DNA from: Streptococcus salivarius
GTDB lineage: Bacteria > Bacillota > Bacilli > Lactobacillales > Streptococcaceae
Direction: 5' to 3'
Length of the DNA stretch: 64,000 bases
Assembly (NCBI RefSeq): GCF_000785515.1
Contig: NZ_CP009913.1
Coordinates: 772,001 to 836,000, forward strand
Of this stretch, positions 1-8,567 are shown one piece after another. Numbering within the stretch: the first letter of the stretch is position 1; each line of letters starts with the position of its first letter. The translations under genes were made by a program, and so were the position numbers. Below the pieces are notes generated by a model. That model was given only the letters and a program-made list of their open reading frames with translations. It ran no database searches and was not told the DNA's origin.

Positions 1-1
1 T

Positions 2-676
2 AGTACCCTCTTGTCACACGTGTCAGGACTCAACAAGACCATCTCTGAAAATATCGTCGCCTACCGTGAGGAAAATGGTGAGATTGTATCACGTGCTGAA
101 ATCAAAAAGGTCCCACGTCTCGGTGCCAAAGCCTTCGAACAAGCAGCTGGTTTCCTCCGTATCCCAAATGCCAAGAATATCTTGGATAATACAGGGGTCC
201 ACCCAGAGTCTTACCCAGCGGTAAAAGACCTCTTCAAGCAGTTGGATATCACAGATTTGGACGACTCTGCCAAAGAGAAATTGAAGGCTCTTAATCTTAA
301 AGAAACAGCAGAAGAGCTAGGGCTTGGACAGGAAACCCTTAAAGATATCATCGCTGACCTTTTGAAACCAGGTCGTGACCTCCGTGATGATTTTGAAGCA
401 CCAGTGCTTCGTCAGGATGTTCTTGAACTCAAAGACTTGTCAGTCGGACAAAAACTTGAAGGGACAGTCCGAAATGTTGTGGACTTTGGTGCCTTTGTGG
501 ATATCGGTGTCCATGAGGATGGACTTATCCATATCTCTGAGATGAGCAAGAGCTTCGTTAACCACCCAAGTCAGGTCGTTTCTGTTGGGGATTTGGTTAC
601 CGTGTGGGTATCAAAAGTTGATTTGGAGCATGAAAAACTTAACCTCTCCTTGGTGAATCCACGTGAATCTAACTGA
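2..676 (+). CDS. tex: Tex-like S1 RNA-binding transcription accessory protein (3' part)
   Basis: The reading frame is open from the first in-frame codon of the window, so this is the C-terminal ~224 residues of a protein of usually ~700 residues. It contains the helix-hairpin-helix part (around [20 protein letters not shown]) and ends in an S1 RNA-binding domain ([19 protein letters not shown] onward, roughly the last 75 residues). Tex proteins bind nucleic acid and affect transcription and RNA turnover in the cytoplasm. The stop overlaps the next gene's GTG by 14 nt, so translation is probably coupled. The family call is secure from the domain order; the missing 5' end is outside the window. 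Confidence 0.93.
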   Translation, partial: STLLSHVSGLNKTISENIVAYREENGEIVSRAEIKKVPRLGAKAFEQAAGFLRIPNAKNILDNTGVHPESYPAVKDLFKQLDITDLDDSAKEKLKALNLKETAEELGLGQETLKDIIADLLKPGRDLRDDFEAPVLRQDVLELKDLSVGQKLEGTVRNVVDFGAFVDIGVHEDGLIHISEMSKSFVNHPSQVVSVGDLVTVWVSKVDLEHEKLNLSLVNPRESN

Positions 677-1103
677 TTATGTTAAGACTGTTTCTATAGA
701 AGATTTTGGCTGGGAATTTAAACATCAAGCCTTGTGGAACAAGCGTCTCCGGACCACTGGAGGGCGGTTTTTTCCCAAGGATGGACACTTAGATTTCAAC
801 CCAAAACTCTATGAGGAACATGGTCTTGAGACCTTTCGAAAAATCGTCCGCCACGAGCTTTGTCATTATCACCTTTATTTTCAAGGTAAGGGCTACAAGC
901 ATGTTGATAGAGATTTTAAGGACTTACTAGCCAAGGTTGAAGGCCTTAGATACGCTCCAAAGATGCAAGGTCAAAAGGAGAAGTACTACCTCTATCAGTG
1001 CCAATCTTGTGGTCATATCTACCGTCGCAAACGCCGTGTCAATACACAGAAGTTTGGATGCGGTCTGTGTCGAGGCAAGCTCATTTTTCTAAATCAGTCC
1101 TAG
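663..1103 (+). CDS. SprT-like zinc-binding protein
   Basis: 146 residues beginning at GTG inside the end of tex. The metalloprotease-type motif HELCH (H64, E65, H68) is followed by a C-terminal zinc ribbon made of C113-x2-C116 and C133-x2-C136. This is the layout of bacterial SprT-like proteins. The substrate is not known from sequence. The 14-nt overlap with tex argues for co-transcription. The stop codon lies in the loop of the terminator hairpin. Confidence 0.88.
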   Translation: MNLTDYVKTVSIEDFGWEFKHQALWNKRLRTTGGRFFPKDGHLDFNPKLYEEHGLETFRKIVRHELCHYHLYFQGKGYKHVDRDFKDLLAKVEGLRYAPKMQGQKEKYYLYQCQSCGHIYRRKRRVNTQKFGCGLCRGKLIFLNQS

Positions 1104-1116
1104 GGCTGATTTTTTT
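1093..1116 (+). terminator. Intrinsic terminator after the SprT-like gene
   Basis: An 8-bp stem (ATCAGTCC / GGGCTGAT, one G-U) is followed by a run of T. The TAG stop of the upstream gene sits in the loop. Confidence 0.8.
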
Positions 1117-1168
1117 AATTTAAAAAAATCATATAATTAAATCAAAGAAATGATGGGAGAAGAAGACC

Positions 1169-1432
1169 ATGTCAAATCGTTTTTATAAGACACGAAAAAA
1201 TAGACTCGTCGCCGGTGTTGTTGCAGGTTTGGCAGATAAGTTTGGTTGGGACCTAGCTTTGGCTCGTATCTTGGCTATCATTCTCATGGTTTCAACACAG
1301 TTTGGAATCTTTCTATACTTGGTTTTAGCCTTTCTCCTTCCTTACAAAGAAGATATTTATCCCGAAATCAAACTTAAGGACGGAAGAAAACGCAAAAACG
1401 CTGAACCTGTAGAAGACGAGTGGAATTGGTAA
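1169..1432 (+). CDS. PspC domain membrane protein
   Basis: 87 residues. The N-terminus (FYKTRKNRLVAGVVAGLADK) is the PspC signature, followed by one to two hydrophobic segments at about residues 28-58 and a short charged tail. PspC proteins sit in the cytoplasmic membrane; in many Gram-positives they are envelope-stress factors, but the partner in streptococci is not established here. A GGGAGAAG Shine-Dalgarno lies upstream of the ATG. Single-gene unit with terminators on both sides. Confidence 0.85.
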   Translation: MSNRFYKTRKNRLVAGVVAGLADKFGWDLALARILAIILMVSTQFGIFLYLVLAFLLPYKEDIYPEIKLKDGRKRKNAEPVEDEWNW

Positions 1433-1442
1433 GTAACTGTTA

Positions 1443-1492
1443 AAAGACATTGACCTGCGATTGGCCTTGGTGCTAGTCACAGGTCTTTTTTG
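1443..1492 (+). terminator. Probable terminator after the PspC gene
   Basis: GACCTG (1453-1458) can pair with CAGGTC (1481-1486), followed by a T run; the flanking AAAAGAC/GTCTTTT extends the dyad. Confidence 0.6.
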
Positions 1493-1559
1493 CTTTGAGA
1501 ACCGCATTGAATACCTTTTTATGATACAATGAAACTAGTAACTAATCGGAGGAAATAAC

Positions 1560-2489
1560 ATGACAGTAACTGTTAAAATGCTGGTTGATAGGCTTAAGCT
1601 TAAGGTTGTCTATGGGAACGAAAAACTTTTGTCAAAACCAATAACAACAGCTGATATCTCTCGTCCTGGTTTAGAAATGACGGGGTATTTTGACTATTAT
1701 TCACCTGAACGACTTCAGTTGGTTGGGATGAAGGAGTGGTCCTACCTTAAAACCATGACTGATTACAACCGTTATTCTGTTTTTGCGAATATGTTTAAAG
1801 CGGAAACTCCAGCTGTTATCGTGGCGCGTGGTCTTGAGATTCCGGAAGAGATGCTTCGAGCTGCTAAGGAAAATGGTGTAGCAGTTCTTCAAGGACGAAA
1901 CGGCACATCGTCGCTTTCAGGTGACATGTCTTGGTATCTTAACTCGCAATTAGCTGAACGAACTAGTGTCCATGGTGTTTTGGTAGATATCTACGGGATG
2001 GGAGTTCTTATTCAAGGAGACTCTGGCATCGGTAAGAGTGAGACAGGGCTTGAGTTGGTGAAACGTGGTCACCGTCTTGTCGCCGACGACCGTGTGGATG
2101 TTTATGCTAAGGATGAGGAGACTCTCTGGGGTGAGCCCGCGGAAATCCTCCGCCATCTTCTTGAAATTCGTGGGGTTGGGATCATTGACGTTATGAGCCT
2201 TTACGGAGCTAGTGCTGTCCGTAATTCCTCTCAAGTTCAGTTGGCTATTTATCTTGATAATTTTGAAAATGGCAAGATCTTTGACCGTCTTGGAAATGGC
2301 AATGAAGAAATTGAATTGCAGGGCGTTAAGATTCCACGTATCCGCATTCCTGTTAAGACAGGACGTAACGTTTCAGTCGTTATCGAAGCTGCAGCAATGA
2401 ACTATCGTGCTAAGCAAATGGGATTTGATGCAACCAAAACCTTTGAGGAACGTTTGACCAACCTCATTAGTAAGAATGGTGAAAACTAA
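1560..2489 (+). CDS. hprK: HPr kinase/phosphorylase
   Basis: 309 residues, the usual length. It phosphorylates and dephosphorylates HPr at Ser46, linking glycolytic state to CcpA-dependent catabolite repression. Visible: P-loop GDSGIGKS (residues 153-160), the acidic DD pair at 176-177, and the HPrK signature near [10 protein letters not shown] (about 203). Good Shine-Dalgarno (GGAGG). The TAA stop shares one base with the lgt start (TAATG), giving a translationally coupled hprK-lgt pair as in many streptococci. Confidence 0.97.
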   Translation: MTVTVKMLVDRLKLKVVYGNEKLLSKPITTADISRPGLEMTGYFDYYSPERLQLVGMKEWSYLKTMTDYNRYSVFANMFKAETPAVIVARGLEIPEEMLRAAKENGVAVLQGRNGTSSLSGDMSWYLNSQLAERTSVHGVLVDIYGMGVLIQGDSGIGKSETGLELVKRGHRLVADDRVDVYAKDEETLWGEPAEILRHLLEIRGVGIIDVMSLYGASAVRNSSQVQLAIYLDNFENGKIFDRLGNGNEEIELQGVKIPRIRIPVKTGRNVSVVIEAAAMNYRAKQMGFDATKTFEERLTNLISKNGEN

Positions 2490-3280
2490 TGTTAGCTACT
2501 ATTGATCCTATTGCTCTAAGGCTTGGCCCCATTAGTATTCATTGGTATGCCATCTGTATCGTATCTGGTCTTTTACTAGCCGTTTATCTGGCTCAGCGTT
2601 GGGCTCCCGAAAAGGGAATTGACCCTGAAAACATCCTAGATTTTATTCTTCTTGCCTTTCCTATAGCCATTGTTGGTGCAAGGCTCTACTATGTGATCTT
2701 CCAGTGGTCTTACTACAGTCATAATCCCTCAGAAATTGTTGCGATTTGGAATGGCGGAATTGCCATTTATGGTGGCTTGATTGCTGGTGCAGCTGTCCTC
2801 TATTGGTTTGCTAAACGCCATGCCATTGCTGTCTTGGATTTTCTTGATATTGCAGCACCTGGCGTTATGATTGCACAGAGTATCGGTCGCTGGGGAAACT
2901 TTGTTAACCAAGAGGCTTACGGAAGAGCAGTTAGTCATCTGAATTATGTCCCAGAATTTATTCGCCAGCAGATGTTCATTGATGGGAGTTATCGTGTACC
3001 GACTTTTCTTTATGAAAGTCTCTGGAACTTAGTCGGATTTATCACTATCCTAGGACTAAGACGCTTTAATAAGAAACTACGTCAAGGAGATGTGACCTCA
3101 TTTTACCTTATCTGGTATGGTCTTGGACGTTTTGTCATTGAAGGCATGCGTACCGATAGCCTCATGTTTGCTGGCTTGCGTGTTTCTCAATGGGTCAGCA
3201 TCGCCATTATCATCTTGGGTGTTATCTTACTATATTTGCGAAAGCAACGTCCAGAGGCAGATTATAAAATGAAAAACTAG
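2489..3280 (+). CDS. lgt: Prolipoprotein diacylglyceryl transferase
   Basis: 263 residues with about seven hydrophobic segments. Transfers diacylglycerol from phosphatidylglycerol to the lipobox cysteine of prolipoproteins, the first step of lipoprotein maturation. The family signature [15 protein letters not shown] is present in the middle of the protein. Starts on the last base of the hprK stop. Its likely substrates in this window include the MtsA-like lipoprotein and the DUF4430 lipoprotein. Confidence 0.97.
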   Translation: MLATIDPIALRLGPISIHWYAICIVSGLLLAVYLAQRWAPEKGIDPENILDFILLAFPIAIVGARLYYVIFQWSYYSHNPSEIVAIWNGGIAIYGGLIAGAAVLYWFAKRHAIAVLDFLDIAAPGVMIAQSIGRWGNFVNQEAYGRAVSHLNYVPEFIRQQMFIDGSYRVPTFLYESLWNLVGFITILGLRRFNKKLRQGDVTSFYLIWYGLGRFVIEGMRTDSLMFAGLRVSQWVSIAIIILGVILLYLRKQRPEADYKMKN

Positions 3281-3326
3281 TCATATAGCTCAGACTTTGT
3301 TATAATATAATGAAAATTATCATAAC

Positions 3327-3395
3327 AAAGGTCACTGGAAACTGGAGAGTTTACTTCAGTTTTCTTGTAGCGACCTTTTAAAAAGGTCAAAGGAG
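3327..3395 (+). promoter_or_regulatory. Structured leader upstream of the DUF948 gene
   Basis: AAAGGTC at 3327-3333 can pair with GACCTTT at 3372-3378, enclosing a second stem (GAAACTG/CAGTTTTC). A second copy of AAAGGTC at 3382-3388 can instead pair with the same GACCTTT and directly abuts the AAAGGAG Shine-Dalgarno at 3389-3395. The two pairings exclude each other. A TATAAT lies just upstream at about 3300. Function is inferred only from the base pairing. Confidence 0.45.
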
Positions 3396-3404
3396 TCTTA
3401 AACT

Positions 3405-3803
3405 ATGGCAGAAATTGCATTTCTTATTATCGCAATCGCACTTGCTGCGTTCCTCATTGCATTGATCCCTACCCTACTTCGTACACGTCATGTGGTCAAA
3501 GAAGTTGAAGAAACAGTTGCTGTGCTTCGTACAGACATTAATGTAACCCTTCATCAAACAAATGAAATCTTGGCTAAGGCAAACGTCTTGGTTGAAGATG
3601 TTAATGAAAAAGTTCAAACAATCGATCCTCTCTTTGTAGCAGTAGCTGAGCTTTCAGAAAGTGTTTCTGACTTGAATACTGAAGCTCGTTACCTCGGTGC
3701 TAAAGCAAGTGCAGCAGGAGCAAGTGTCGGTAAGGCGGGTTCAGCCTTTGCTATCGGTAAAGTTGCTTCAAAACTATTTGGTAAAAAAGACAAGAAAAAA
3801 TAA
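3405..3803 (+). CDS. DUF948 domain protein
   Basis: 132 residues: an N-terminal membrane segment (residues ~3-24, AFLIIAIALAAFLIALIP), then a long amphipathic helical region and a lysine-rich end (LFGKKDKKK). This is the DUF948 layout, a membrane-anchored family of unknown function. It is followed 12 nt later by a YtxH-type gene with its own AAGGAGG; the DUF948-YtxH pairing is common in streptococci and suggests a shared envelope or stress role. Confidence 0.85.
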   Translation: MAEIAFLIIAIALAAFLIALIPTLLRTRHVVKEVEETVAVLRTDINVTLHQTNEILAKANVLVEDVNEKVQTIDPLFVAVAELSESVSDLNTEARYLGAKASAAGASVGKAGSAFAIGKVASKLFGKKDKKK

Positions 3804-3815
3804 GGAGGTCTTTTC

Positions 3816-4256
3816 ATGAGTAAATTTTTAAACACCCTAATCATTGGTGCAGCTTCTGGAGCTGCAGCAGCTTACTTCTTTACAACTGAAAAAGGTAAAG
3901 CTGTTAAATCACGTATCGATGAAGAAATCGCTTCATTCAAAGAAGATCCTAAAGCTTATCAAAATCAAGTAGTGGAAAAAGCTAGCGACTACAAAGATTT
4001 GGCAGTCGATACTTTCCAAGACTACAAAACAAAATTTGAAAATGGTGAAATCACTGCAGATGATTTGACAAAAACCGTTCAAGAAAAAACAGCTCAAGTT
4101 GCTGACTTTGCAAAAGAAAGCTTTGAACTTATCAAGGAGAAAACAGCTCAAGTAACTCCTGAACAAGCGGATGTTGAAGCAGAAACAAAAGCTATCGTTG
4201 ATGATATCGTCATTGATATTAAAGATATCTCTGAAGAAGCAGCAGAAGCAAAATAA
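3816..4256 (+). CDS. YtxH domain protein
   Basis: 146 residues. The N-terminus has a hydrophobic Ala-rich stretch (FLNTLIIGAASGAAAAYFFT) followed by the typical TEKGKAVKSRI, the YtxH signature; the rest is charged, low in complexity and probably helical, with two similar segments (QEKTAQVADFAKES and KEKTAQVTPEQ). YtxH proteins are stress-induced in Bacillus; molecular function is unknown. Probably co-transcribed with the DUF948 gene. Confidence 0.82.
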   Translation: MSKFLNTLIIGAASGAAAAYFFTTEKGKAVKSRIDEEIASFKEDPKAYQNQVVEKASDYKDLAVDTFQDYKTKFENGEITADDLTKTVQEKTAQVADFAKESFELIKEKTAQVTPEQADVEAETKAIVDDIVIDIKDISEEAAEAK

Positions 4257-4258
4257 TA

Positions 4259-4287
4259 AAGAAAGCACATGAGGCTTTCTTTTTTTA
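4259..4287 (+). terminator. Intrinsic terminator after the YtxH gene
   Basis: GAAAGC (4261-4266) pairs with GCTTTC (4274-4279), followed by eight T. Confidence 0.8.
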
Positions 4288-4292
4288 GTACG

Positions 4293-4325
4293 AAAAAAAC
4301 GTTGACCAGCAGTCAACGTTTTTGT
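4293..4325. terminator. Bidirectional terminator
   Basis: AACGTTGAC (4298-4306) and GTCAACGTT (4312-4320) form a perfect 9-bp stem, with A residues on the left and T residues on the right. It overlaps the stop codon of the minus-strand gene that ends at 4313. Confidence 0.8.
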
Positions 4326-4609
4326 GCTTTATAATATTCGATTAGGACATAAATGCCTATCTGACCAATGACGCTAATGGTAATTGCCCAGAAGAAGGCC
4401 CAGAAGGTAGCCACCTGTGCTACTAAGAAAAGGAAGGCAACTAGGACTGTTGAAACACAGAAGCTTGAGATACGTCCAAAGAAAATCATATCTTGTAGCT
4501 TAATACTATTACTATTTAAACCTTGATAATCTTGATAATTCATCGTTTGAGGACGCTCAGTCTCGAAATCTTCAATGTGATCAAATTGACGGTGTAAGTT
4601 GTCAGCCAT
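4313..4609 (-). CDS. DUF3270-like small membrane protein
   Basis: 98 residues. A hydrophilic N-terminal half (MADNLHRQFDHIEDFETERP) is followed by two hydrophobic segments (about 42-63 and 66-90) and a basic end. This matches the streptococcus-restricted DUF3270 family; no function is known. A strong AGGAGG lies upstream of the ATG. Transcribed away from the U32 gene pair across an AT-rich intergenic region of ~240 bp that holds the promoters of both. Confidence 0.7.
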   Translation of the reverse strand: MADNLHRQFDHIEDFETERPQTMNYQDYQGLNSNSIKLQDMIFFGRISSFCVSTVLVAFLFLVAQVATFWAFFWAITISVIGQIGIYVLIEYYKAQKR

Positions 4610-4831
4610 GTCTGCCTCCTTTCTATATAAAATACCTAAACCACTTTTTCGTGTAGGTTAAAATACTTAGTCAGTATTTCACTATTTAGAATCTCATTAA
4701 TAATACCATAAAAATTTTATATTGCAAAGTTTTTTTTGATTTTTGTGAAAATTATAGTATTTAAAAACTATTTTAAAATATTTAGATACTGATATTTGAA
4801 CCTAAAAATTCTAAAAAAATCAAATCATTTG

Positions 4832-4840
4832 TGCTATAAT
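4832..4840 (+). promoter_or_regulatory. Extended -10 promoter 7 nt before the start at 4848
   Basis: TGCTATAAT is an extended -10 element. Only 7 nt separate it from the ATG, and there is no convincing Shine-Dalgarno, so the transcript may be leaderless. Confidence 0.6.
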
Positions 4841-4847
4841 GTGAGTT

Positions 4848-5777
4848 ATGGAAAAAATAGTGATTACAGCGACTGCTGAGAGCTACGAGCAGGCACGTGA
4901 GCTCCTAGAACTTGGCGTAGATCGTATTTACATCGGCGAAAAAGCTTTTGGCCTTCGTTTGCCTAAGCCTTTTTCATTCGCAGAGATGCGAAAGATTGCA
5001 GAGCTGGTACATGAGTCTGGCAAGGAATTGACTGTTGCCGTTAACGCCCTCATGCACCAAGGTATGATGGATGCTCTTCCAGACTACCTTGATTTTCTTG
5101 AAGAAATCAAGGCAGATTATATCACGGTTGGTGATGCAGGAGTTTTCTACATCTGTAACCGTGACAAACGTCCCTTCAAAATGATTTATGATGCTTCAAC
5201 CATGGTAACCTCTAGCCGTCAGATTAATTTCTGGGGCAAACAAGCTGGAGCTTCTGAAGCTGTTTTGGCTCGTGAGATCCCGTCTGCGGAACTTTTCGTC
5301 ATGGCTGAAAATCTTCAAATTCCAGCTGAAGTTTTGGTTTATGGTGCAAGTATCATTCACCACTCAAAACGCCCACTTCTTCAAAATTACTACAACTTTA
5401 TCAAAACGGATGAAGCTGTTACCAAAGAACGTGACCTCTTCCTTTCTGAGCCAGGAGATCCAGATTCTCACTACTCAGTTTATGAGGATATGCACGGGAC
5501 ACATATCTTTGCCAACAATGACTTGGATATGATGACTAAACTTTCAGAACTCGTTGAACATGGTTTTGACCACTGGAAGTTGGATGGTGTTTATTGCCCA
5601 GGCGAAAACTTTGTAAAAATCACTGAGTATTTTGTGAAGGCTCGTGACCTCATCGAGGCTGGCGAATTTTCACAAGACCAAGCCTTTCTCTTTGATGAGG
5701 CTATTTATAAATTACACCCAGCCAACCGTGGTTTGGACACAGGTTTCTACGATTATGAACCTGACCGTGTAAAATAA
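4848..5777 (+). CDS. U32-family protein, TrhP1/YrrN type
   Basis: 309 residues, homologous through its length to the N-terminal part of U32 'peptidases' (ITATAESYEQARELLELGVD, NALMHQGMMDALPDYLDFL). It lacks the Cys-rich signature seen in its downstream paralogue. In B. subtilis the equivalent YrrN/YrrO pair takes part in prephenate-dependent 5-hydroxyuridine formation at tRNA position 34, so a tRNA-modification role is likely (family knowledge). It lies ~95 nt upstream of the paralogue. Confidence 0.85.
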   Translation: MEKIVITATAESYEQARELLELGVDRIYIGEKAFGLRLPKPFSFAEMRKIAELVHESGKELTVAVNALMHQGMMDALPDYLDFLEEIKADYITVGDAGVFYICNRDKRPFKMIYDASTMVTSSRQINFWGKQAGASEAVLAREIPSAELFVMAENLQIPAEVLVYGASIIHHSKRPLLQNYYNFIKTDEAVTKERDLFLSEPGDPDSHYSVYEDMHGTHIFANNDLDMMTKLSELVEHGFDHWKLDGVYCPGENFVKITEYFVKARDLIEAGEFSQDQAFLFDEAIYKLHPANRGLDTGFYDYEPDRVK

Positions 5778-5786
5778 AAACACTTC

Positions 5787-5828
5787 CTCCTTCGTTTGTG
5801 AGTTTTCCATTTTCAGGGAACGAAGGAG
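5787..5828 (+). repeat. Intercistronic hairpin between the U32 genes
   Basis: CTCCTTCGTT (5787-5796) and AACGAAGGAG (5819-5828) are a perfect 10-bp inverted repeat with a 22-nt loop. No T run follows on the + strand, so it looks more like a processing or stability element than a terminator. Confidence 0.6.
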
Positions 5829-5872
5829 CCTTCTAAAAACTAAAATCGACAATCTTGCAAATTGGAGAAATT

Positions 5873-7159
5873 ATGACTACAACTAAAAAACGCCCAGAGG
5901 TTCTGGTACCTGCTGGGACTTTGGAAAAATTGAAAGTCGCTGTAAATTACGGCGCAGATGCTGTTTTCGTTGGTGGACAAGCCTATGGTTTGCGTAGCCG
6001 TGCCGGAAACTTCACCATGGATGAGCTTCGTGAAGGTATCGAATATGCTCATGCACGTGGCGTTGATGTGCACGTTGCTTCAAACATGGTTACCCATGAA
6101 GGAAATGAAAAAGGTGCTGGTGAATGGTTCCGCGAGTTGCGTGATATGGGACTCGATGCTGTTATCGTATCTGACCCAGCCTTGATTGAAATCTGTTCAA
6201 CCTACGCTCCAGGACTTAACATCCACTTGTCAACGCAAGCATCTGCGACCAACGTTGAAACCTTCCATTTTTGGAAACAGTATGGCTTGACCCGTGTTGT
6301 TTTGGCACGTGAGGTAACTATGGAAGAATTGGCTGAAATCCGTAAACGTACGGATCTTGAAATTGAGGCCTTTGTCCATGGTGCTATGTGTATCTCATAC
6401 TCAGGTCGCTGTACCCTTTCTAACCACATGTCAGACCGCGATGCCAACCGTGGTGGTTGTTCACAGTCATGCCGTTGGAAATATGACCTTTACGACATGC
6501 CATTCGGCCAAGAGCGAAAGAGTATCCACGGTGAAGTTCCTGAAGAATACTCAATGTCAGCCGTTGACATGTGTATGATTGAAAATATTCCTGACCTTAT
6601 CGACAATGGTGTTGACAGCCTTAAAATCGAAGGTCGTATGAAATCTGTCCACTACGTATCAACAGTTGCCAACTGTTACAAGGCTGCTTGTGATGCTTAC
6701 ATGGAAAGTGCAGAAGCCTTTTATGCCATCAAAGACGATTTGATTAACGAACTCTGGAAAGTTGCCCAACGTGAATTGGCAACAGGTTTCTACTACAAGA
6801 CACCAACAGAAAACGAACAACTCTTTGGTGCTCGTCGTAAGATTCCACAATACAAATTCGTTGGTGAAGTCGTAGACTTTGATCCAGAAACTATGACAGC
6901 TACGATTCGTCAACGTAACGTTATCCTCGAAGGTGACCACGTTGAATTCTACGGACCAGGCTTCCGTCATTTTGAGTGTGATATCAAAGACCTTCACGAT
7001 GCCAATGGTAACAAGATTGACCGTGCACCAAACCCAATGGAACTTCTTACAATTACAGTGCCACAAGAAGTTAAACCTGGTGACATGATTCGTTCAACTA
7101 AAGAAGGTTTAATTAACCTTTACCAAAAAGACGGTTCAAGCAAAACTGTTCGTGCCTAA
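5873..7159 (+). CDS. U32-family protein, TrhP2/YrrO type
   Basis: 428 residues from the ATG at 5873, which has GGAG eight bases upstream; an in-frame TTG at 5855 has no such site. The PROSITE-type U32 signature is visible (EAFVHGAMCISYSGRC then GGCSQSCRWKYDLYD), with cysteines likely to bind a cofactor. The C-terminal ~90 residues form the family's small beta domain. Expected to act with the upstream paralogue in tRNA U34 hydroxylation. Overlaps the next gene by one base. Confidence 0.9.
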   Translation: MTTTKKRPEVLVPAGTLEKLKVAVNYGADAVFVGGQAYGLRSRAGNFTMDELREGIEYAHARGVDVHVASNMVTHEGNEKGAGEWFRELRDMGLDAVIVSDPALIEICSTYAPGLNIHLSTQASATNVETFHFWKQYGLTRVVLAREVTMEELAEIRKRTDLEIEAFVHGAMCISYSGRCTLSNHMSDRDANRGGCSQSCRWKYDLYDMPFGQERKSIHGEVPEEYSMSAVDMCMIENIPDLIDNGVDSLKIEGRMKSVHYVSTVANCYKAACDAYMESAEAFYAIKDDLINELWKVAQRELATGFYYKTPTENEQLFGARRKIPQYKFVGEVVDFDPETMTATIRQRNVILEGDHVEFYGPGFRHFECDIKDLHDANGNKIDRAPNPMELLTITVPQEVKPGDMIRSTKEGLINLYQKDGSSKTVRA

Positions 7160-7476
7160 TGACAAGTCAAATCAATGGGCTCCTGGTAGATGACCAGAGT
7201 AGATGTCAGCACTACCATTCCCCACTAGATATTGTTGCCCTAAAATGCTTCGAGTGCCAGAAGTATTATGCCTGTTATCAGTGTCATGATTGCTTAGAGA
7301 AACATAGCTTTCGAGCTTATCCTTGTCAATTGAAGCAGGACAAGGTCCTTATCTGTGGCGTTTGTAGGCATGAGATGACAATTGAGGAGTATCAAGATGT
7401 AGAAGCTTGTCCCAATTGTCACAGTGCTTTCAATCCTGCTTGTTCAAAGCACTATGATATTTATTTTGAAAAATAA
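7159..7476 (+). CDS. CHY zinc-finger protein
   Basis: 105 residues rich in paired Cys and His (RCQHYHSPLDIVALKCFECQ, YACYQCHDCLEKH, CGVCRHEMTIEEY, CPNCHSAFNPACSKH), the pattern of a CHY-type zinc finger. Its ATG shares a base with the stop of the U32 gene, so it is translationally coupled to the tRNA-modification pair. Function in bacteria is unknown; a role beside the U32 proteins is inference from linkage. Confidence 0.85.
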   Translation: MTSQINGLLVDDQSRCQHYHSPLDIVALKCFECQKYYACYQCHDCLEKHSFRAYPCQLKQDKVLICGVCRHEMTIEEYQDVEACPNCHSAFNPACSKHYDIYFEK

Positions 7477-7523
7477 AAAGATTGAAGATTCTGTTCACAT
7501 GAGCAAAGTCTTCAATCTTTTTT
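7477..7523. terminator. Bidirectional terminator between the CHY gene and bioY
   Basis: AAAAGATTGAAGA and TCTTCAATCTTTT form a 13-bp stem with T runs in both directions; it serves the CHY gene and bioY, which converge here. Confidence 0.85.
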
Positions 7524-8061
7524 AGTTAAAGTAACTATGATTTTTAAGAGCTTTTAAGACTGGCTTAGTCACCAAAGCGACAATCAGACCTTTTAAAAGA
7601 TCTGGGATGATAAAGGGTGTCAAACCGACTGCTACAGCTGCAGACCATCCCATCTTTCCAAGAAAGTGCAGGCTAAGGATACCACCAACAAAGACAAGTG
7701 CATCTCCCAAAACAAAAGCCAAAAAGATCTTCCAGATAGGAGTCTTAGCATGAGCCAGTGCAGATGTGACAAGTGCAAAAAATGGGTAGGCAAGCAGATA
7801 GCCAGCTGAAGGACCAAAGAAGGCTTGGAGCCCCCCGCCTCCACCTGCAAAAACGGGAAGACCAATAGCGCCTAGGATAAGGTAGAGGGTGGCAGCAAGA
7901 GTAGCCTCTCTGGGTTTAAGGATGGCAGCAACCAGTCCAACAGCAAAAGTCTGAAGCGTAATGGGAACTGCACCGATAGGAATAACAATTTGAGCCAGTG
8001 CGGCAATGATAGCAGCACCGAAGGCAGGAAGTATGAGTGACAGTGTACGGTTTTGTGTCAT
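7522..8061 (-). CDS. bioY: Biotin ECF transporter S component BioY
   Basis: 179 residues, about six hydrophobic segments. BioY features are clear: QIVIPIGAVPITLQTFAVGL near the N-terminus and GGGGLQAFFGPSAGYLLAYP in the middle. It binds biotin in the membrane and works with the shared ECF T and A1/A2 subunits encoded elsewhere. No biotin biosynthesis genes are in the window. The upstream region has a near-consensus promoter and a dyad that fits a BirA operator. Confidence 0.95.
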   Translation of the reverse strand: MTQNRTLSLILPAFGAAIIAALAQIVIPIGAVPITLQTFAVGLVAAILKPREATLAATLYLILGAIGLPVFAGGGGGLQAFFGPSAGYLLAYPFFALVTSALAHAKTPIWKIFLAFVLGDALVFVGGILSLHFLGKMGWSAAVAVGLTPFIIPDLLKGLIVALVTKPVLKALKNHSYFN

Positions 8062-8066
8062 TTTTT

Positions 8067-8126
8067 AGTTAACCTTTCCTAAATAAATAGTTAACTTATT
8101 ATAGCAAGGGATTCTACAATAGTCAA
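8067..8126 (-). promoter_or_regulatory. bioY promoter with probable BirA operator
   Basis: On the minus strand: TTGACT (8126-8121), 17-bp spacer, TATAAT (8103-8098). Directly downstream lies the dyad AGTTAAC-N16-GTTAACT (8096-8067), covering the expected transcription start. Spacing and half-sites resemble Gram-positive BirA operators (GTTAAC-type halves about 15 apart). BirA identity is inferred from the gene and the dyad. Confidence 0.65.
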
Positions 8127-8130
8127 CTCT

Positions 8131-8165
8131 AAAATAAAAAGAGGTTAACTGATAAAGTTAACCTC
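8131..8165 (-). terminator. Terminator overlapping the stop of the 8158 gene
   Basis: Minus strand: GAGGTTAACT (complement of 8165-8156) and AGTTAACCTC (8150-8141) form a perfect 10-bp stem followed by CTTTTTATTTT. The TAA stop of the upstream gene is part of the stem. Confidence 0.8.
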
Positions 8166-8442
8166 GTTGTGATATGATTTTTAGACGTTTGATTTCTTTA
8201 AGCTCAATCATGCTGATGATCTTATCTTGCTCGATAAAAATGGCTTGTCGCTCCCTGTCATAGCGGTTGATGTAGCCCTTATAGGTCTTCTGATTGGATG
8301 TCAGCATGACCATTTGGTTATGATCTATAGCGTGATAGATATCATTGATAAGCTGATTTTGCATTAGGTGGACAGGTTTGCTGTGACCTGTTTCCACAAA
8401 CTGATGAAGCTGATGCTTTACCGCTTCTAAAAAGTTTATCAT
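8158..8442 (-). CDS. Conserved small protein of unknown function
   Basis: 94 residues if the second ATG (8442) is used; it lies 8 nt after GAGGG, whereas the first ATG at 8448 is only ~3 nt away. Composition is soluble; the C-terminal half looks like a small beta fold (NQKTYKGYINRYDRERQAIF then IEQDKIISMIELKEIKRLKI), reminiscent of YolD-like/Sm-type barrels, but I cannot place it in a family. It ends in a terminator and is a one-gene unit between bioY and a PC4-like gene. Confidence 0.65.
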   Translation of the reverse strand: MINFLEAVKHQLHQFVETGHSKPVHLMQNQLINDIYHAIDHNQMVMLTSNQKTYKGYINRYDRERQAIFIEQDKIISMIELKEIKRLKIISQRG

Positions 8443-8567
8443 GGTCATTTCCCTCGTTTCTTGATAAAATAATTATAGCATGAAAGGTGAAATTTTGTGG
8501 ATAACTTCATTCTAAAACACACAAATTTCACAGAAAAAAAACGAATAAAGCTAGTGGAGGTAAGCAA

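Noticed and set aside
8141..8165. Second BirA operator
   Set aside because: The GTTAAC halves here are only a few bases apart and form a terminator stem with a T run on the minus strand at a gene end.
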